A stretch of DNA of 64,000 nt from Pontederia crassipes (taxonomy: Eukaryota > Streptophyta > Magnoliopsida > Commelinales > Pontederiaceae). The notes under the pieces were generated by a model. It saw only the letters and a program-made list of their open reading frames with translations, made no database searches and was not told the origin of the DNA. Position numbers and translations under genes: made by a program. How positions within the stretch are numbered: position 1 is the first letter of the stretch; each line of letters begins with the position of its first letter. Shown one piece after another: positions 20,638-34,392 of the stretch. Location of the stretch: NCBI GenBank assembly GCA_030549335.1, contig JAUKPH010000029.1, forward strand, positions 558,001 through 622,000, given 5' to 3'.

Positions 20638-23600
20638 GCACGATAGCGTCGAAAATTTGGCATCTTTTGACAACGTCAAAAATTTCGCATTTTTTGACCC
20701 TCTTGGCTGAAAACACGAGTAAAAGGCGCGCGCGCGAAATTTCGCACCCCCGAAAAATTTTCATCCGAGTCCATTTTTTCGTCCCAATCATCTCACCATG
20801 CATCAATAGGCACGAAAGCGTCGAAAATTTGGCATCTTTTGACAGCGCCAAAAATTTCGAGTTTTTTGACCTTCTTGGCTGAAAACTCGAGTAAAAAGCG
20901 CGCGCGCGAAATTTTGCATCCCTAGAAAATTTTCATCCGAGTCCATTTTTTCGTCCCAATCATATCACCATGCATCAACAGGCACGATAGCGTCAAAAAT
21001 TTGGCATCTTTTGACAGCGCCAAAAATTTCGCATTTTTTGACCTTTTTGGAAGAAAACACGAGTAAAAGGCGCGCGCTGCGAAATTTCGCACCCCCGGAA
21101 AATTTTCATCCGAGTCCATTTTTTCGTCCCAATCATATCACCATGCTTCAACAGGCACGATAGCGTCGAAAATTTGGCATCTTTTGACAGAGTCAAAAAT
21201 TTCACATTTTTTGACCTTCTTTGCAGAAAACACGAGTAAAAGGCGCGCGCGCGAAATTTCGCACCCCCGGAAAATTTTCATCCGAGTCCATTTTTTGGTC
21301 CCAATCATATCACCATGCATCAACAGGCACGATAGCGTCGAAAATTTGGCATCTTTTGACAGAGTCAAAAATTTCACATTTTTTGACCTTCTTTGCAGAA
21401 AACACGAGTAAAAGGCGCGCGCGCGAAATTTCGCACCCCCGGAAAATTTTTATCCGAGTCCATTTTTTCGTCCCAATCATATCACCATGCATCAACAGGC
21501 ACGATAGCGTCGAAAATTTGGCATCTTTTCACAGCGTCAAAAATTTCGCATTTTTTGACCTTCTTGGCTGAAAACACGAGTAAAAGGCGCGCGCGCGAAA
21601 TTTCGCACCCCCGGAAAATTTTCATCCGAGTCCATTTTTTCGTCCCAATCATATCACCATGCATCAACAGGCACGATAGCGTCGAAAATTTGGCATCTTT
21701 TGACAGCGTCAAAAATTTCGCATTTTTTGACCTTCTTGGCTGAAAACACGAGTAAAACGCGCGCGCGCGAAATTTCGCACCCCCGGAAAATTTTCATCCG
21801 AGTCCATTTTTTCGTCCCAATCATCTCACCATGCATCAATAGGCACGAAAGCGTCGAAAATTTGGCATATTTTGACAGCGCCAAAAATTTCGCGTTTTTT
21901 GACCTTCTTGGCTGAAAACTCGAGTAAAAAGCGCGCGCGCGAAATTTCGCACCCCCGGAAAATTTTCATCCGAGTCCATTTTTTCGTCCCAATCATCTCT
22001 CCATGCATCAACAGGCACGAAAGCGTCGAAAATTTGGCATCTTTTGACAGCGCCAAAAATTTCGCATTTTTTGACCTTCTTGGCAGAAAACACGAGTAAA
22101 AGGCGCGCGCGCGAAATTTCGCACCCCCGAAAAATTTTCATCCGAGTCCATTTTTTCGTCCCAATCATATGACCATGCATCAACAGGCACGATAGCGTCA
22201 AAAATTTGGCATCTTTTGACAGCGCCAAAAATTTCGCATTTTTTGACCTTCTTGGCTGAAAACACGAGTAAAAGGCGCGCGTGCGAAATTTTGCATCCCT
22301 AGAAAATTTTCATCCGAGTCCATTTTTTCATCCCAATTATCTCTCCATGCATCAACAGGCACGAAAGCGTCAAAAATTTGGCATCTTTTGACAGCGCCAA
22401 AAATTTCGCGTTTTTTGACCTTCTTGGCTGAAAACACGAGTAAAACGCGCGCGCGCGAAATTTCGCACCCCAGAAAATTTTCATCCGAGTCCATTTTTTC
22501 GTCCCAATCATCTCATCATGCATCAATAGGCACGAAAGCGTCGAAAATTTGGCATCTTTTGACAGCGCCAAAAATTTTGCATTTTTTGACCTTCTTGGCA
22601 GAAAACACGAGAAAAAGGCGCGCGCGCGAAATTTCGCACCCCCGGAAAATTTTCATCCGAGTCCATTTTTTCGTCCCAATCATCTCTCCATGCATCAACA
22701 GGCACGAAAGCGTCGAAAATTTGACATCTTTTGACAGCGCCAAAAATTTCGCATTTTTTGACCTTCTTGGCAGAAAACACGAGTAAAAGGCGCGCGCGCG
22801 AAATTTCGCACCCCCGAAAAATTTTCATCCGAGTCCATTTTTTCGTCCCAATCATATGACCATGCATCAACAGGCACGATAGCGTCAAAAATTTGGCATC
22901 TTTTGACAGCGTCAAAAATTTCACATTTTTTGACCTTCTTGGCTGAAAACACGAGTAAAACGCGCGCGCGCGCGAAATTTCGCACCCCCGGAAAATTTTC
23001 ATCCGAGTCCATTTTTTCGTCCCAATCATATCACCATGCATCAACAGGCACGATAGCGTCGAAAATTTGGCATCTTTTGACAGCGTCAAAAATTTCGCAT
23101 TTTTTGACCTTCTTGGCTGAAAACACGAGTAAAACGCGCGCGCGCGAAATTTCGCACCCCCGGAAAATTTTCATCCGAGTCCATTTTTTCGTCCCAATCA
23201 TCTCACCATGCATCAATAGGCACGAAAGCGTCGAAAATTTGGCATCTTTTGACAGCGCCAAAAATTTCGCGTTTTTTGACCTTATTGGCTGAAAACTCGA
23301 GTAAAAAGCGCGCGCGCGAAATTTCGCACCCCGAAAAATTTTCATCCGAGTCCATTTTTTCGTCCCAATCATATCACCATGCATCAACAGGCACGATAGC
23401 GTCGAAAATTTGGCATCTTTTCACAGCGTCAAAAATTTCGCATTTTTTGACCTTCTTGGCTGAAAACACGAGTAAAAGGCGCGCGCGCGAAATTTCGCAC
23501 CCCCGGAAAATTTTCATCCGAGTCCATTTTTTCGTCCCAATCATATCACCATGCATCAACAGGCACGATAGCGTCGAAAATTTGGCATCTTTTGACAGCG

Positions 23601-26139
23601 TCAAAAATTTCGCATTTTTTGACCTTCTTGGCTGAAAACACGAGTAAAACGCGCGCGCGCGAAATTTCGCACCCCCGGAAAATTTTCATCCGAGTCCATT
23701 TTTTCGTCCCAATCATCTCACCATGCATCAATAGGCACGAAAGCGTCGAAAATTTGGCATATTTTGACAGCGCCAAAAATTTCGCGTTTTTTGACCTTCT
23801 TGGCTGAAAACTCGAGTAAAAAGCGCGCGCGCGAAATTTCGCACCCCCGGAAAATTTTCATCCGAGTCCATTTTTTCGTCCCAATCATCTCTCCATGCAT
23901 CAACAGGCACGAAAGCATCGAAAATTTGGCATCTTTTGACAGCGCCAAAAATTTCGCGTTTTTGACCTTCTTGGCTGAAAACACGAGTAAAACGCGCGCG
24001 CGCGAAATTTCGCACCCCCGGAAAATTTTCATCCGAGTCCATTTTTTCGTCCCAATCATCTCACCATGCATCAATAGGCACGAAAGCGTCGAAAATTTGG
24101 CATCTTTTGACAGCGCCAAAAATTTCGCGTTTTTTGACCTTCTTGGCTGAAAACTCGAGTAAAAAGCGCTCGCGCGAAATTTTGCATCCCTAGAAAATTT
24201 TCATCCGAGTCCATTTTTTCGTCCCAATCATATCACCATGCATCAACAGGCACGAAAGCGTCGAAAATTTGGCATCTTTTGACAGCGCCAAAAATTTTGC
24301 ATTTTTTGACCTTCTTGGCAGAAAACACGAGAAAAAGGCGCGCGCGCGAAATTTCGCACCCCCGGAAAATTTTCATCCGAGTCCATTTTTTCGTCCCAAT
24401 CATCTCTCCATGCATCAACAGGCACGAAAGCGTCGAAAATTTGACATCTTTTGACAGCGCCAAAAATTTCGCATTTTTTGACCTTCTTGGCAGAAAACAC
24501 GAGTAAAAGGCGCGCGCGCGAAATTTCGCACCCCCGAAAAATTTTCATCCGAGTCCATTTTTTCGTCCCAATCATATGACCATGCATCAACAGGCACGAT
24601 AGCGTCAAAAATTTGGCATCTTTTGACAGCGTCAAAAATTTCACATTTTTTGACCTTCTTGGCTGAAAACACGAGTAAAACGCGCGCGCGCGAAATTTCG
24701 CACCCCCGGAAAATTTTCATCCGAGTCCATTTTTTCGTCCCAATCATATCACCATGCATCAACAGGCACGATAGCGTCGAAAATTTGGCATCTTTTGACA
24801 GCGTCAAAAATTTCGCATTTTTTGACCTTCTTGGCTGAAAACACGAGTAAAACGCGCGCGCGCGAAATTTCGCACCCCCGGAAAATTTTCATCCGAGTCC
24901 ATTTTTTCGTCCCAATCATCTCACCATGCATCAATAGGCACGAAAGCGTCGAAAATTTGGCATCTTTTGACAGCGCCAAAAATTTCGCGTTTTTTGACCT
25001 TATTGGCTGAAAACTCGAGTAAAAAGCGCGCGCGCGAAATTTCGCACCCCGAAAAATTTTCATCCGAGTCCATTTTTTCGTCCCAATCATATCACCATGC
25101 ATCAACAGGCACGATAGCGTCGAAAATTTGGCATCTTTTCACAGCGTCAAAAATTTCGCATTTTTTGACCTTCTTGGCTGAAAACACGAGTAAAAGGCGC
25201 GCGCGCGAAATTTCGCACCCCCGGAAAATTTTCATCCGAGTCCATTTTTTCGTCCCAATCATATCACCATGCATCAACAGGCACGATAGCGTCAAAAATT
25301 TGGCATCTTTTGACAGCGTCAAAAATTTCGCATTTTTTGACCTTCTTGGCTGAAAACACGAGTAAAACGCGCGCGCGCGCGAAATTTCGCACCCCCGGAA
25401 AATTTTCATCCGAGTCCATTTTTTCGTCCCAATCATCTCACCATGCATCAATAGGCACGAAAGCGTCGAAAATTTGGCATATTTTGACAGCGCCAAAAAT
25501 TTCGCGTTTTTTGACCTTCTTGGCTGAAAACTCGAGTAAAAAGCGCGCGCGCGAAATTTCGCACCCCCGGAAAATTTTCATCCGAGTCCATTTTTTCGTC
25601 CCAATCATCTCTCCATGCATCAACAGGCACGAAAGCGTCGAAAATTTGGCATCTTTTGACAGCGCCAAAAATTTCGCGTTTTTGACCTTCTTGGCTGAAA
25701 ACACGAGTAAAACGCGCGCGCGCGAAATTTCGCACCCCCGGAAAATTTTCATCCGAGTCCATTTTTTCGTCCCAATCATCTCACCATGCGTCAATAGGCA
25801 CGAAAGCGTCGAAAATTTGGCATCTTTTGACAGCGCCAAAAATTTCGCGTTTTTTGACCTTCTTGGCTGAAAACTCGAGTAAAAAGCGCTCGCGCGAAAT
25901 TTCGCACCCCGAAAAATTTTCATCCGAGTCCATTTTTTCATCCCAATCATCTCACCATGCATCAACAGGCACGATAGCGTCGAAAATTTGGCATCTTTTG
26001 ACAACGTCAAAAATTTCGCATTTTTTGACCCTCTTGGCTGAAAACACGAGTAAAAGGCGCGCGCGCGAAATTTCGCACCCCGAAAAATTTTCATCCGAGT
26101 CCATTTTTTCGTCCCAATCATATCACCATGCATCAACAG
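20638..26139 (+). repeat. HOR block 7: 32 monomers with an internal 10-mer duplication
   Basis: Order: m1-m10, m13, m14, m9*, mN, m7, m8b, m6, m7, m8, m15, m16/m2 hybrid, then again m14, m9*, mN, m7, m8b, m6, m7, m8, m15, m16, and finally m17. Starts from m13: 22359, 22530, 22702, 22874, 23048, 23220, 23391, 23563, 23735, 23907, 24078, 24250, 24422, 24594, 24766, 24938, 25109, 25281, 25455, 25627, 25798 and 25969. The 10-monomer segment 22530-24249 is tandemly repeated at 24250-25968. Confidence 0.92.
24078..24249 (+). repeat. Hybrid monomer m16/m2
   Basis: The 5' part is m16 (CGCG, CTCGAG, AGCGCTCGCGCGA). Downstream of the CG tract it becomes m2 (TTTTGCATCCCTAG, CGTCCC, TCATATCACC). The switch falls at p98-106, inside the GCGAAATTTCGC palindrome. 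The same junction recurs at 29579-29750 and was therefore copied as part of a larger block. Confidence 0.9.
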
Positions 26140-29100
26140 GCACGATAGCGTCGAAAATTTGGCATCTTTTGACAACGTCAAAAATTTCGCATTTTTTGAC
26201 CCTCTTGGCTGAAAACACGAGTAAAAGGCGCGCGCGCGAAATTTCGCACCCCCGAAAAATTTTCATCCGAGTCCATTTTTTCGTCCCAATCATCTCACCA
26301 TGCATCAATAGGCACGAAAGCGTCGAAAATTTGGCATCTTTTGACAGCGCCAAAAATTTCGAGTTTTTTGACCTTCTTGGCTGAAAACTCGAGTAAAAAG
26401 CGCGCGCGCGAAATTTTGCATCCCTAGAAAATTTTCATCCGAGTCCATTTTTTCGTCCCAATCATATCACCATGCATCAACAGGCACGATAGCGTCAAAA
26501 ATTTGGCATCTTTTGACAGCGCCAAAAATTTCGCATTTTTTGACCTTTTTGGAAGAAAACACGAGTAAAAGGCGCGCGCGCGAAATTTCGCACCCCCGGA
26601 AAATTTTCATCCGAGTCCATTTTTTCGTCCCAATCATATCACCATGCTTCAACAGGCACGATAGCGTCGAAAATTTGGCATCTTTTGACAGAGTCAAAAA
26701 TTTCACATTTTTTGACCTTCTTTGCAGAAAACACGAGTAAAAGGCGCGCGCGCGAAATTTCGCACCCCCGGAAAATTTTCATCCGAGTCCATTTTTTGGT
26801 CCCAATCATATCACCATGCATCAACAGGCACGATAGCGTCGAAAATTTGGCATCTTTTGACAGAGTCAAAAATTTCACATTTTTTGACCTTCTTTGCAGA
26901 AAACACGAGTAAAAGGCGCGCGCGCGCGAAATTTCGCACCCCCGGAAAATTTTTATCCGAGTCCATTTTTTCGTCCCAATCATATCACCATGCATCAACA
27001 GGCACGATAGCGTCGAAAATTTGGCATCTTTTCACAGCGTCAAAAATTTCGCATTTTTTGACCTTCTTGGCTGAAAACACGAGTAAAAGGCGCGCGCGCG
27101 AAATTTCGCACCCCCGGAAAATTTTCATCCGAGTCCATTTTTTCGTCCCAATCATATCACCATGCATCAACAGGCACGATAGCGTCGAAAATTTGGCATC
27201 TTTTGACAGCGTCAAAAATTTCGCATTTTTTGACCTTCTTGGCTGAAAACACGAGTAAAACGCGCGCGCGCGAAATTTCGCACCCCCGGAAAATTTTCAT
27301 CCGAGTCCATTTTTTCGTCCCAATCATCTCACCATGCATCAATAGGCACGAAAGCGTCGAAAATTTGGCATATTTTGACAGCGCCAAAAATTTCGCGTTT
27401 TTTGACCTTCTTGGCTGAAAACTCGAGTAAAAAGCGCGCGCGCGAAATTTCGCACCCCCGGAAAATTTTCATCCGAGTCCATTTTTTCGTCCCAATCATC
27501 TCTCCATGCATCAACAGGCACGAAAGCGTCGAAAATTTGGCATCTTTTGACAGCGCCAAAAATTTCGCATTTTTTGACCTTCTTGGCAGAAAACACGAGT
27601 AAAAGGCGCGCGCGCGAAATTTCGCACCCCCGAAAAATTTTCATCCGAGTCCATTTTTTCGTCCCAATCATATGACCATGCATCAACAGGCACGATAGCG
27701 TCAAAAATTTGGCATCTTTTGACAGCGCCAAAAATTTCGCATTTTTTGACCTTCTTGGCTGAAAACACGAGTAAAAGGCGCGCGTGCGAAATTTTGCATC
27801 CCTAGAAAATTTTCATCCGAGTCCATTTTTTCATCCCAATTATCTCTCCATGCATCAACAGGCACGAAAGCGTCAAAAATTTGGCATCTTTTGACAGCGC
27901 CAAAAATTTCGCGTTTTTTGACCTTCTTGGCTGAAAACACGAGTAAAACGCGCGCGCGCGAAATTTCGCACCCCAGAAAATTTTCATCCGAGTCCATTTT
28001 TTCGTCCCAATCATCTCATCATGCATCAATAGGCACGAAAGCGTCGAAAATTTGGCATCTTTTGACAGCGCCAAAAATTTTGCATTTTTTGACCTTCTTG
28101 GCAGAAAACACGAGAAAAAGGCGCGCGCGCGAAATTTCGCACCCCCGGAAAATTTTCATCCGAGTCCATTTTTTCGTCCCAATCATCTCTCCATGCATCA
28201 ACAGGCACGAAAGCGTCGAAAATTTGACATCTTTTGACAGCGCCAAAAATTTCGCATTTTTTGACCTTCTTGGCAGAAAACACGAGTAAAAGGCGCGCGC
28301 GCGAAATTTCGCACCCCCGAAAAATTTTCATCCGAGTCCATTTTTTCGTCCCAATCATATGACCATGCATCAACAGGCACGATAGCGTCAAAAATTTGGC
28401 ATCTTTTGACAGCGTCAAAAATTTCACATTTTTTGACCTTCTTGGCTGAAAACACGAGTAAAACGCGCGCGCGCGAAATTTCGCACCCCCGGAAAATTTT
28501 CATCCGAGTCCATTTTTTCGTCCCAATCATATCACCATGCATCAACAGGCACGATAGCGTCGAAAATTTGGCATCTTTTGACAGCGTCAAAAATTTCGCA
28601 TTTTTTGACCTTCTTGGCTGAAAACACGAGTAAAACGCGCGCGCGCGAAATTTCGCACCCCCGGAAAATTTTCATCCGAGTCCATTTTTTCGTCCCAATC
28701 ATCTCACCATGCATCAATAGGCACGAAAGCGTCGAAAATTTGGCATCTTTTGACAGCGCCAAAAATTTCGCGTTTTTTGACCTTATTGGCTGAAAACTCG
28801 AGTAAAAAGCGCGCGCGCGAAATTTCGCACCCCGAAAAATTTTCATCCGAGTCCATTTTTTCGTCCCAATCATATCACCATGCATCAACAGGCACGATAG
28901 CGTCGAAAATTTGGCATCTTTTCACAGCGTCAAAAATTTCGCATTTTTTGACCTTCTTGGCTGAAAACACGAGTAAAAGGCGCGCGCGCGAAATTTCGCA
29001 CCCCCGGAAAATTTTCATCCGAGTCCATTTTTTCGTCCCAATCATATCACCATGCATCAACAGGCACGATAGCGTCGAAAATTTGGCATCTTTTGACAGC

Positions 29101-29578
29101 GTCAAAAATTTCGCATTTTTTGACCTTCTTGGCTGAAAACACGAGTAAAACGCGCGCGCGCGAAATTTCGCACCCCCGGAAAATTTTCATCCGAGTCCAT
29201 TTTTTCGTCCCAATCATCTCACCATGCATCAATAGGCACGAAAGCGTCGAAAATTTGGCATATTTTGACAGCGCCAAAAATTTCGCGTTTTTTGACCTTC
29301 TTGGCTGAAAACTCGAGTAAAAAGCGCGCGCGCGAAATTTCGCACCCCCGGAAAATTTTCATCCGAGTCCATTTTTTCGTCCCAATCATCTCTCCATGCA
29401 TCAACAGGCACGAAAGCATCGAAAATTTGGCATCTTTTGACAGCGCCAAAAATTTCGCGTTTTTGACCTTCTTGGCTGAAAACACGAGTAAAACGCGCGC
29501 GCGCGAAATTTCGCACCCCCGGAAAATTTTCATCCGAGTCCATTTTTTCGTCCCAATCATCTCACCATGCATCAATAG

Positions 29579-29750
29579 GCACGAAAGCGTCGAAAATTTG
29601 GCATCTTTTGACAGCGCCAAAAATTTCGCGTTTTTTGACCTTCTTGGCTGAAAACTCGAGTAAAAAGCGCTCGCGCGAAATTTTGCATCCCTAGAAAATT
29701 TTCATCCGAGTCCATTTTTTCGTCCCAATCATATCACCATGCATCAACAG
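29579..29750 (+). repeat. Hybrid monomer m16/m2, second copy
   Basis: Same junction as at 24078: the m16 5' part with CTCGCGCGA is joined to the m2 3' part with TTTTGCATCCCTAG. Here it is followed by m9 rather than m14, so the two copies of the block have different right neighbours. Confidence 0.88.
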
Positions 29751-32700
29751 GCACGAAAGCGTCGAAAATTTGGCATCTTTTGACAGCGCCAAAAATTTCG
29801 CATTTTTTGACCTTCTTGGCAGAAAACACGAGTAAAAGGCGCGCGCGCGAAATTTCGCACCCCCGAAAAATTTTCATCCGAGTCCATTTTTTCGTCCCAA
29901 TCATATGACCATGCATCAACAGGCACGATAGCGTCAAAAATTTGGCATCTTTTGACAGCGTCAAAAATTTCACATTTTTTGACCTTCTTGGCTGAAAACA
30001 CGAGTAAAACGCGCGCGCGCGAAATTTCGCACCCCCGGAAAATTTTCATCCGAGTCCATTTTTTCGTCCCAATCATATCACCATGCATCAACAGGCACGA
30101 TAGCGTCGAAAATTTGGCATCTTTTGACAGCGTCAAAAATTTCGCATTTTTTGACCTTCTTGGCTGAAAACACGAGTAAAACGCGCGCGCGCGAAATTTC
30201 GCACCCCCGGAAAATTTTCATCCGAGTCCATTTTTTCGTCCCAATCATCTCACCATGCATCAATAGGCACGAAAGCGTCGAAAATTTGGCATCTTTTGAC
30301 AGCGCCAAAAATTTCGCGTTTTTTGACCTTATTGGCTGAAAACTCGAGTAAAAAGCGCGCGCGCGAAATTTCGCACCCCGAAAAATTTTCATCCGAGTCC
30401 ATTTTTTCGTCCCAATCATATCACCATGCATCAACAGGCACGATAGCGTCGAAAATTTGGCATCTTTTCACAGCGTCAAAAATTTCGCATTTTTTGACCT
30501 TCTTGGCTGAAAACACGAGTAAAAGGCGCGCGCGCGAAATTTCGCACCCCCGGAAAATTTTCATCCGAGTCCATTTTTTCGTCCCAATCATATCACCATG
30601 CATCAACAGGCACGATAGCGTCGAAAATTTGGCATCTTTTGACAGCGTCAAAAATTTCGCATTTTTTGACCTTCTTGGCTGAAAACACGAGTAAAACGCG
30701 CGCGCGCGAAATTTCGCACCCCCGGAAAATTTTCATCCGAGTCCATTTTTTCGTCCCAATCATCTCACCATGCATCAATAGGCACGAAAGCGTCGAAAAT
30801 TTGGCATATTTTTACAGCGCCAAAAATTTCGCATTTTTTGACCTTCTTGGCTGAAAACTCGAGTAAAAAGCGCGCGCGCGAAATTTCGCACCCCCGGAAA
30901 ATTTTCATCCGAGTCCATTTTTTCGTCCCAATCATCTCTCCATGCATCAACAGGCACGAAAGCGTCGAAAATTTGGCATCTTATGACAGCGCCAAAAATT
31001 TCGCATTTTTTGACCTTCTTGGCAGAAAACACGAGTAAAAGGCGCGCGCGCGAAATTTCGCACCCCCGAAAAATTTTCATCCGAGTCCATTTTTTCGTCC
31101 CAATCATATGACCATGCATCAACAGGCACGATAGCGTCAAAAATTTGGCATCTTTTGACAGCGCCAAAAATTTCGCATTTTTTGACCTTCTTGGCTGAAA
31201 ACACGAGTAAAAGGCGCGCGTGCGAAATTTTACATCCCTAGAAAATTTTCATCCGAGTCCATTTTTTCATCCCAATTATCTCTCCATGCATCAACAGGCA
31301 CGAAAGCGTCAAAAATTTGGCATCTTTTGACAGCGCCAAAAATTTCGCGTTTTTTGACCTTCTTGGCTGAAAACACGAGTAAAACGCGCGCGCGCGAAAT
31401 TTCGCACCCCCAGAAAATTTTCATCCGAGTCCATTTTTTCGTCCCAATCATCTCATCATGCATCAATAGGCACGAAAGCGTCGAAAATTTGGCATCTTTT
31501 GACAGCGCCAAAAATTTCGCATTTTTTGACCTTCTTGGCTGAAAACACGAGTAAAAGGCGCGCGTGCGAAATTTTGCATCCCTAGAAAATTTTCATCCGA
31601 GTCCATTTTTTCATCCCAATTATCTCTCCATGCATCAACAGGCACGAAAGCGTAAAAAATTTGGCATCTTTTGACAGCGCCAAAAATTTCGCGTTTTTTG
31701 ACCTTCTTGGCTGAAAACACGAGTAAAACGCGCGGCGCGAAATTTCGCACCCCCAGAAAATTTTCATCCGAGTTCATTTTTTCGTCCCAATCATCTCATC
31801 ATGCATCAATAGGCACGAAAGCGTCGAAAATTTGGCATCTTTTGACAGCGCCAAAAATTTTGCATTTTTTGACCTTCTTGGCAGAAAACACGAGAAAAAG
31901 GCGCGCGCGCGAAATTTCGCACCCCCGGAAAATTTTCATCCGAGTCCATTTTTTCGTCCCAATCATCTCTCCATGCATCAACAGGCACGAAAGCGTCGAA
32001 AATTTGGCATCTTTTGACAGCGCCAAAAATTTCGCATTTTTTGACCTTCTTGGCAGAAAACACGAGTAAAAGGCGCGCGCGCGAAATTTCGCACCCCCGA
32101 AAAATTTTCATCCGAGTCCATTTTTTCGTCCCAATCATATGACCATGCATCAACAGGCACGATAGCGTCAAAAATTTGGCATCTTTTGACAGCGTCAAAA
32201 ATTTCACATTTTTTGACCTTCTTGGCTGAAAACACGAGTAAAACGCGCGCGCGCGAAATTTCGCACCCCCGGAAAATTTTCATCCGAGTCCATTTTTTCG
32301 TCCCAATCATATCACCATGCATCAACAGGCACGATAGCGTCGAAAATTTGGCATCTTTTGACAGCGTCAAAAATTTCGCATTTTTTGACCTTCTTGGCTG
32401 AAAACACGAGTAAAACGCGCGCGCGCGCGAAATTTCGCACCCCCGGAAAATTTTCATCCGAGTCCATTTTTTCGTCCCAATCATATCACCATGCATCAAC
32501 AGGCACGATAGCGTCGAAAATTTGGCATCTTTTGACAGCGTCAAAAATTTCGCATTTTTTGACCTTCTTGGCTGAAAACACGAGTAAAACGCGCGCGCGC
32601 GAAATTTCGCACCCCCGGAAAATTTTCATCCGAGTCCATTTTTTCGTCCCAATGATCTCACCATGCATCAATAGGCACGAAAGCGTCGAAAATTTGGCAT

Positions 32701-33019
32701 ATTTTGACAGCGCCAAAAATTTCGCGTTTTTTGACCTTCTTGGCTGAAAACTCGAGTAAAAAGCGCGCGCGCGAAATTTCGCACCCCCGGAAAATTTTCA
32801 TCCGAGTCCATTTTTTCGTCCCAATCATCTCTCCATGCATCAACAGGCACGAAAGCGTCGAAAATTTGGCATCTTTTGACAGCGCCAAAAATTTCGCATT
32901 TTTTGACCTTCTTGGCAGAAAACACGAGTAAAAGGCGCGCGCAGCGAAATTTCGCACCCCCGAAAAATTTTCATCCGAGTCCATTTTTTCGTCCCAATCA
33001 TATGACCATGCATCAACAG

Positions 33020-33192
33020 GCACGATAGCGTCAAAAATTTGGCATCTTTTGACAGCGCCAAAAATTTCGCGTTTTTTGACCTTCTTGGCTGAAAACACGA
33101 GTAAAACGCGCGGCGCGCGAAATTTCGCACCCCCAGAAAATTTTCATCCGAGTCCATTTTTTCGTCCCAATCATCTCATCATGCATCAATAG
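33020..33192 (+). repeat. Hybrid monomer m10/m13
   Basis: Starts as m10 (p7 T, after TATGACC, GTCA) and becomes m13 by p52 (CGCG, C at p88, CCCCCAG, TCATCTCATC). The CG tract is CGCGCGGCGCGCG, with an inserted G. It restores the canonical m14-m15-m16-m17-m1 series. Confidence 0.82.
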
Positions 33193-34392
33193 GCACGAAA
33201 GCGTCGAAAATTTGCCATCTTTTGACAGCGCCAAAAATTTTGCATTTTTTGACCTTCTTGGCAGAAAACACGAGAAAAAGGCGCGCGCGCGAAATTTCGC
33301 ACCCCCGGAAAATTTTCATCCGAGTCCATTTTTTCGTCCCAATCATCTCTCCATGCATCAACAGGCACGAAAGCGTCGAAAATTTGGCATCTTTTGACAG
33401 CGCCAAAAATTTCGCGTTTTTGACCTTCTTGGCTGAAAACACGAGTAAAACGCGCGCGCGCGAAATTTCGCACCCCCGGAAAATTTTCATCCGAGTCCAT
33501 TTTTTCGTCCCAATCATCTCACCATGCATCAATAGGCACGAAAGCGTCGAAAATTTGGCATCTTTTGACAGCGCCAAAAATTTCGCGTTTTTTGACCTTC
33601 TTGGCTGAAAACTCGAGTAAAAAGCGCTCGCGCGAAATTTCGCACCCCGAAAAATTTTCATCCGAGTCCATTTTTTCATCCCAATCATCTCACCATGCAT
33701 CAACAGGCACGATAGCGTCGAAAATTTGGCATCTTTTGACAACGTCAAAAATTTCGCATTTTTTGACCCTCTTGGCTGAAAACACGAGTAAAAGGCGCGC
33801 GCGCGAAATTTCGCACCCCGAAAAATTTTCATCCGAGTCCATTTTTTCGTCCCAATCATCTCACCATGCATCAACAGGCACGATAGCGTCGAAAATTTGG
33901 CATCTTTTGACAACGTCAAAAATTTCGCATTTTTTGACCCTCTTGGCTGAAAACACGAGTAAAAGGCGCGCGCGCGAAATTTCGCACCCCCGAAAAATTT
34001 TCATCCGAGTCCATTTTTTCGTCCCAATCATCTCACCATGCATCAATAGGCACGAAAGCGTCGAAAATTTGGCATCTTTTGACAGCGCCAAAAATTTCGA
34101 GTTTTTTGACCTTCTTGGCTGAAAACTCGAGTAAAAGGCGCGCGCGCGAAATTTTGCATCCCTAGAAAATTTTCATCCGAGTCCATTTTTTCGTCCCAAT
34201 CATATCACCATGCATCAACAGGCACGATAGCGTCGAAAATTTGGCATCTTTTGACAGCGCCAAAAATTTCGCATTTTTTGACCTTTTTGGCAGAAAACAC
34301 GAGTAAAAGGCGCGCGCGCGAAATTTCGCACCCCGGAAAATTTTCATCCGAGTCCATTTTTTCGTCCCAATCATATCACCATGCATCAACAG

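Larger units (their letters stand above)
26140..33877 (+). repeat. HOR block 8: 45 monomers
   Basis: The first 21 monomers (26140-29750) repeat those of block 7 (20638-24249) in the same order, including the m16/m2 hybrid at 29579. Then follow m9 (29751), mN, m7, m8b, m6, m7, m8 (30782), m9, m10, m13 (31298), m12-like (31470), m13 (31642), m14 (31813), m9, mN (32157), m7, m7, m8 (32675), m9, m10/m13 hybrid (33020), m14 (33193), m15, m16 and m17 (33707). Isolated point changes cluster at 30782-31000, for example CATATTTTTAC and TCTTATGAC. Confidence 0.92.
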
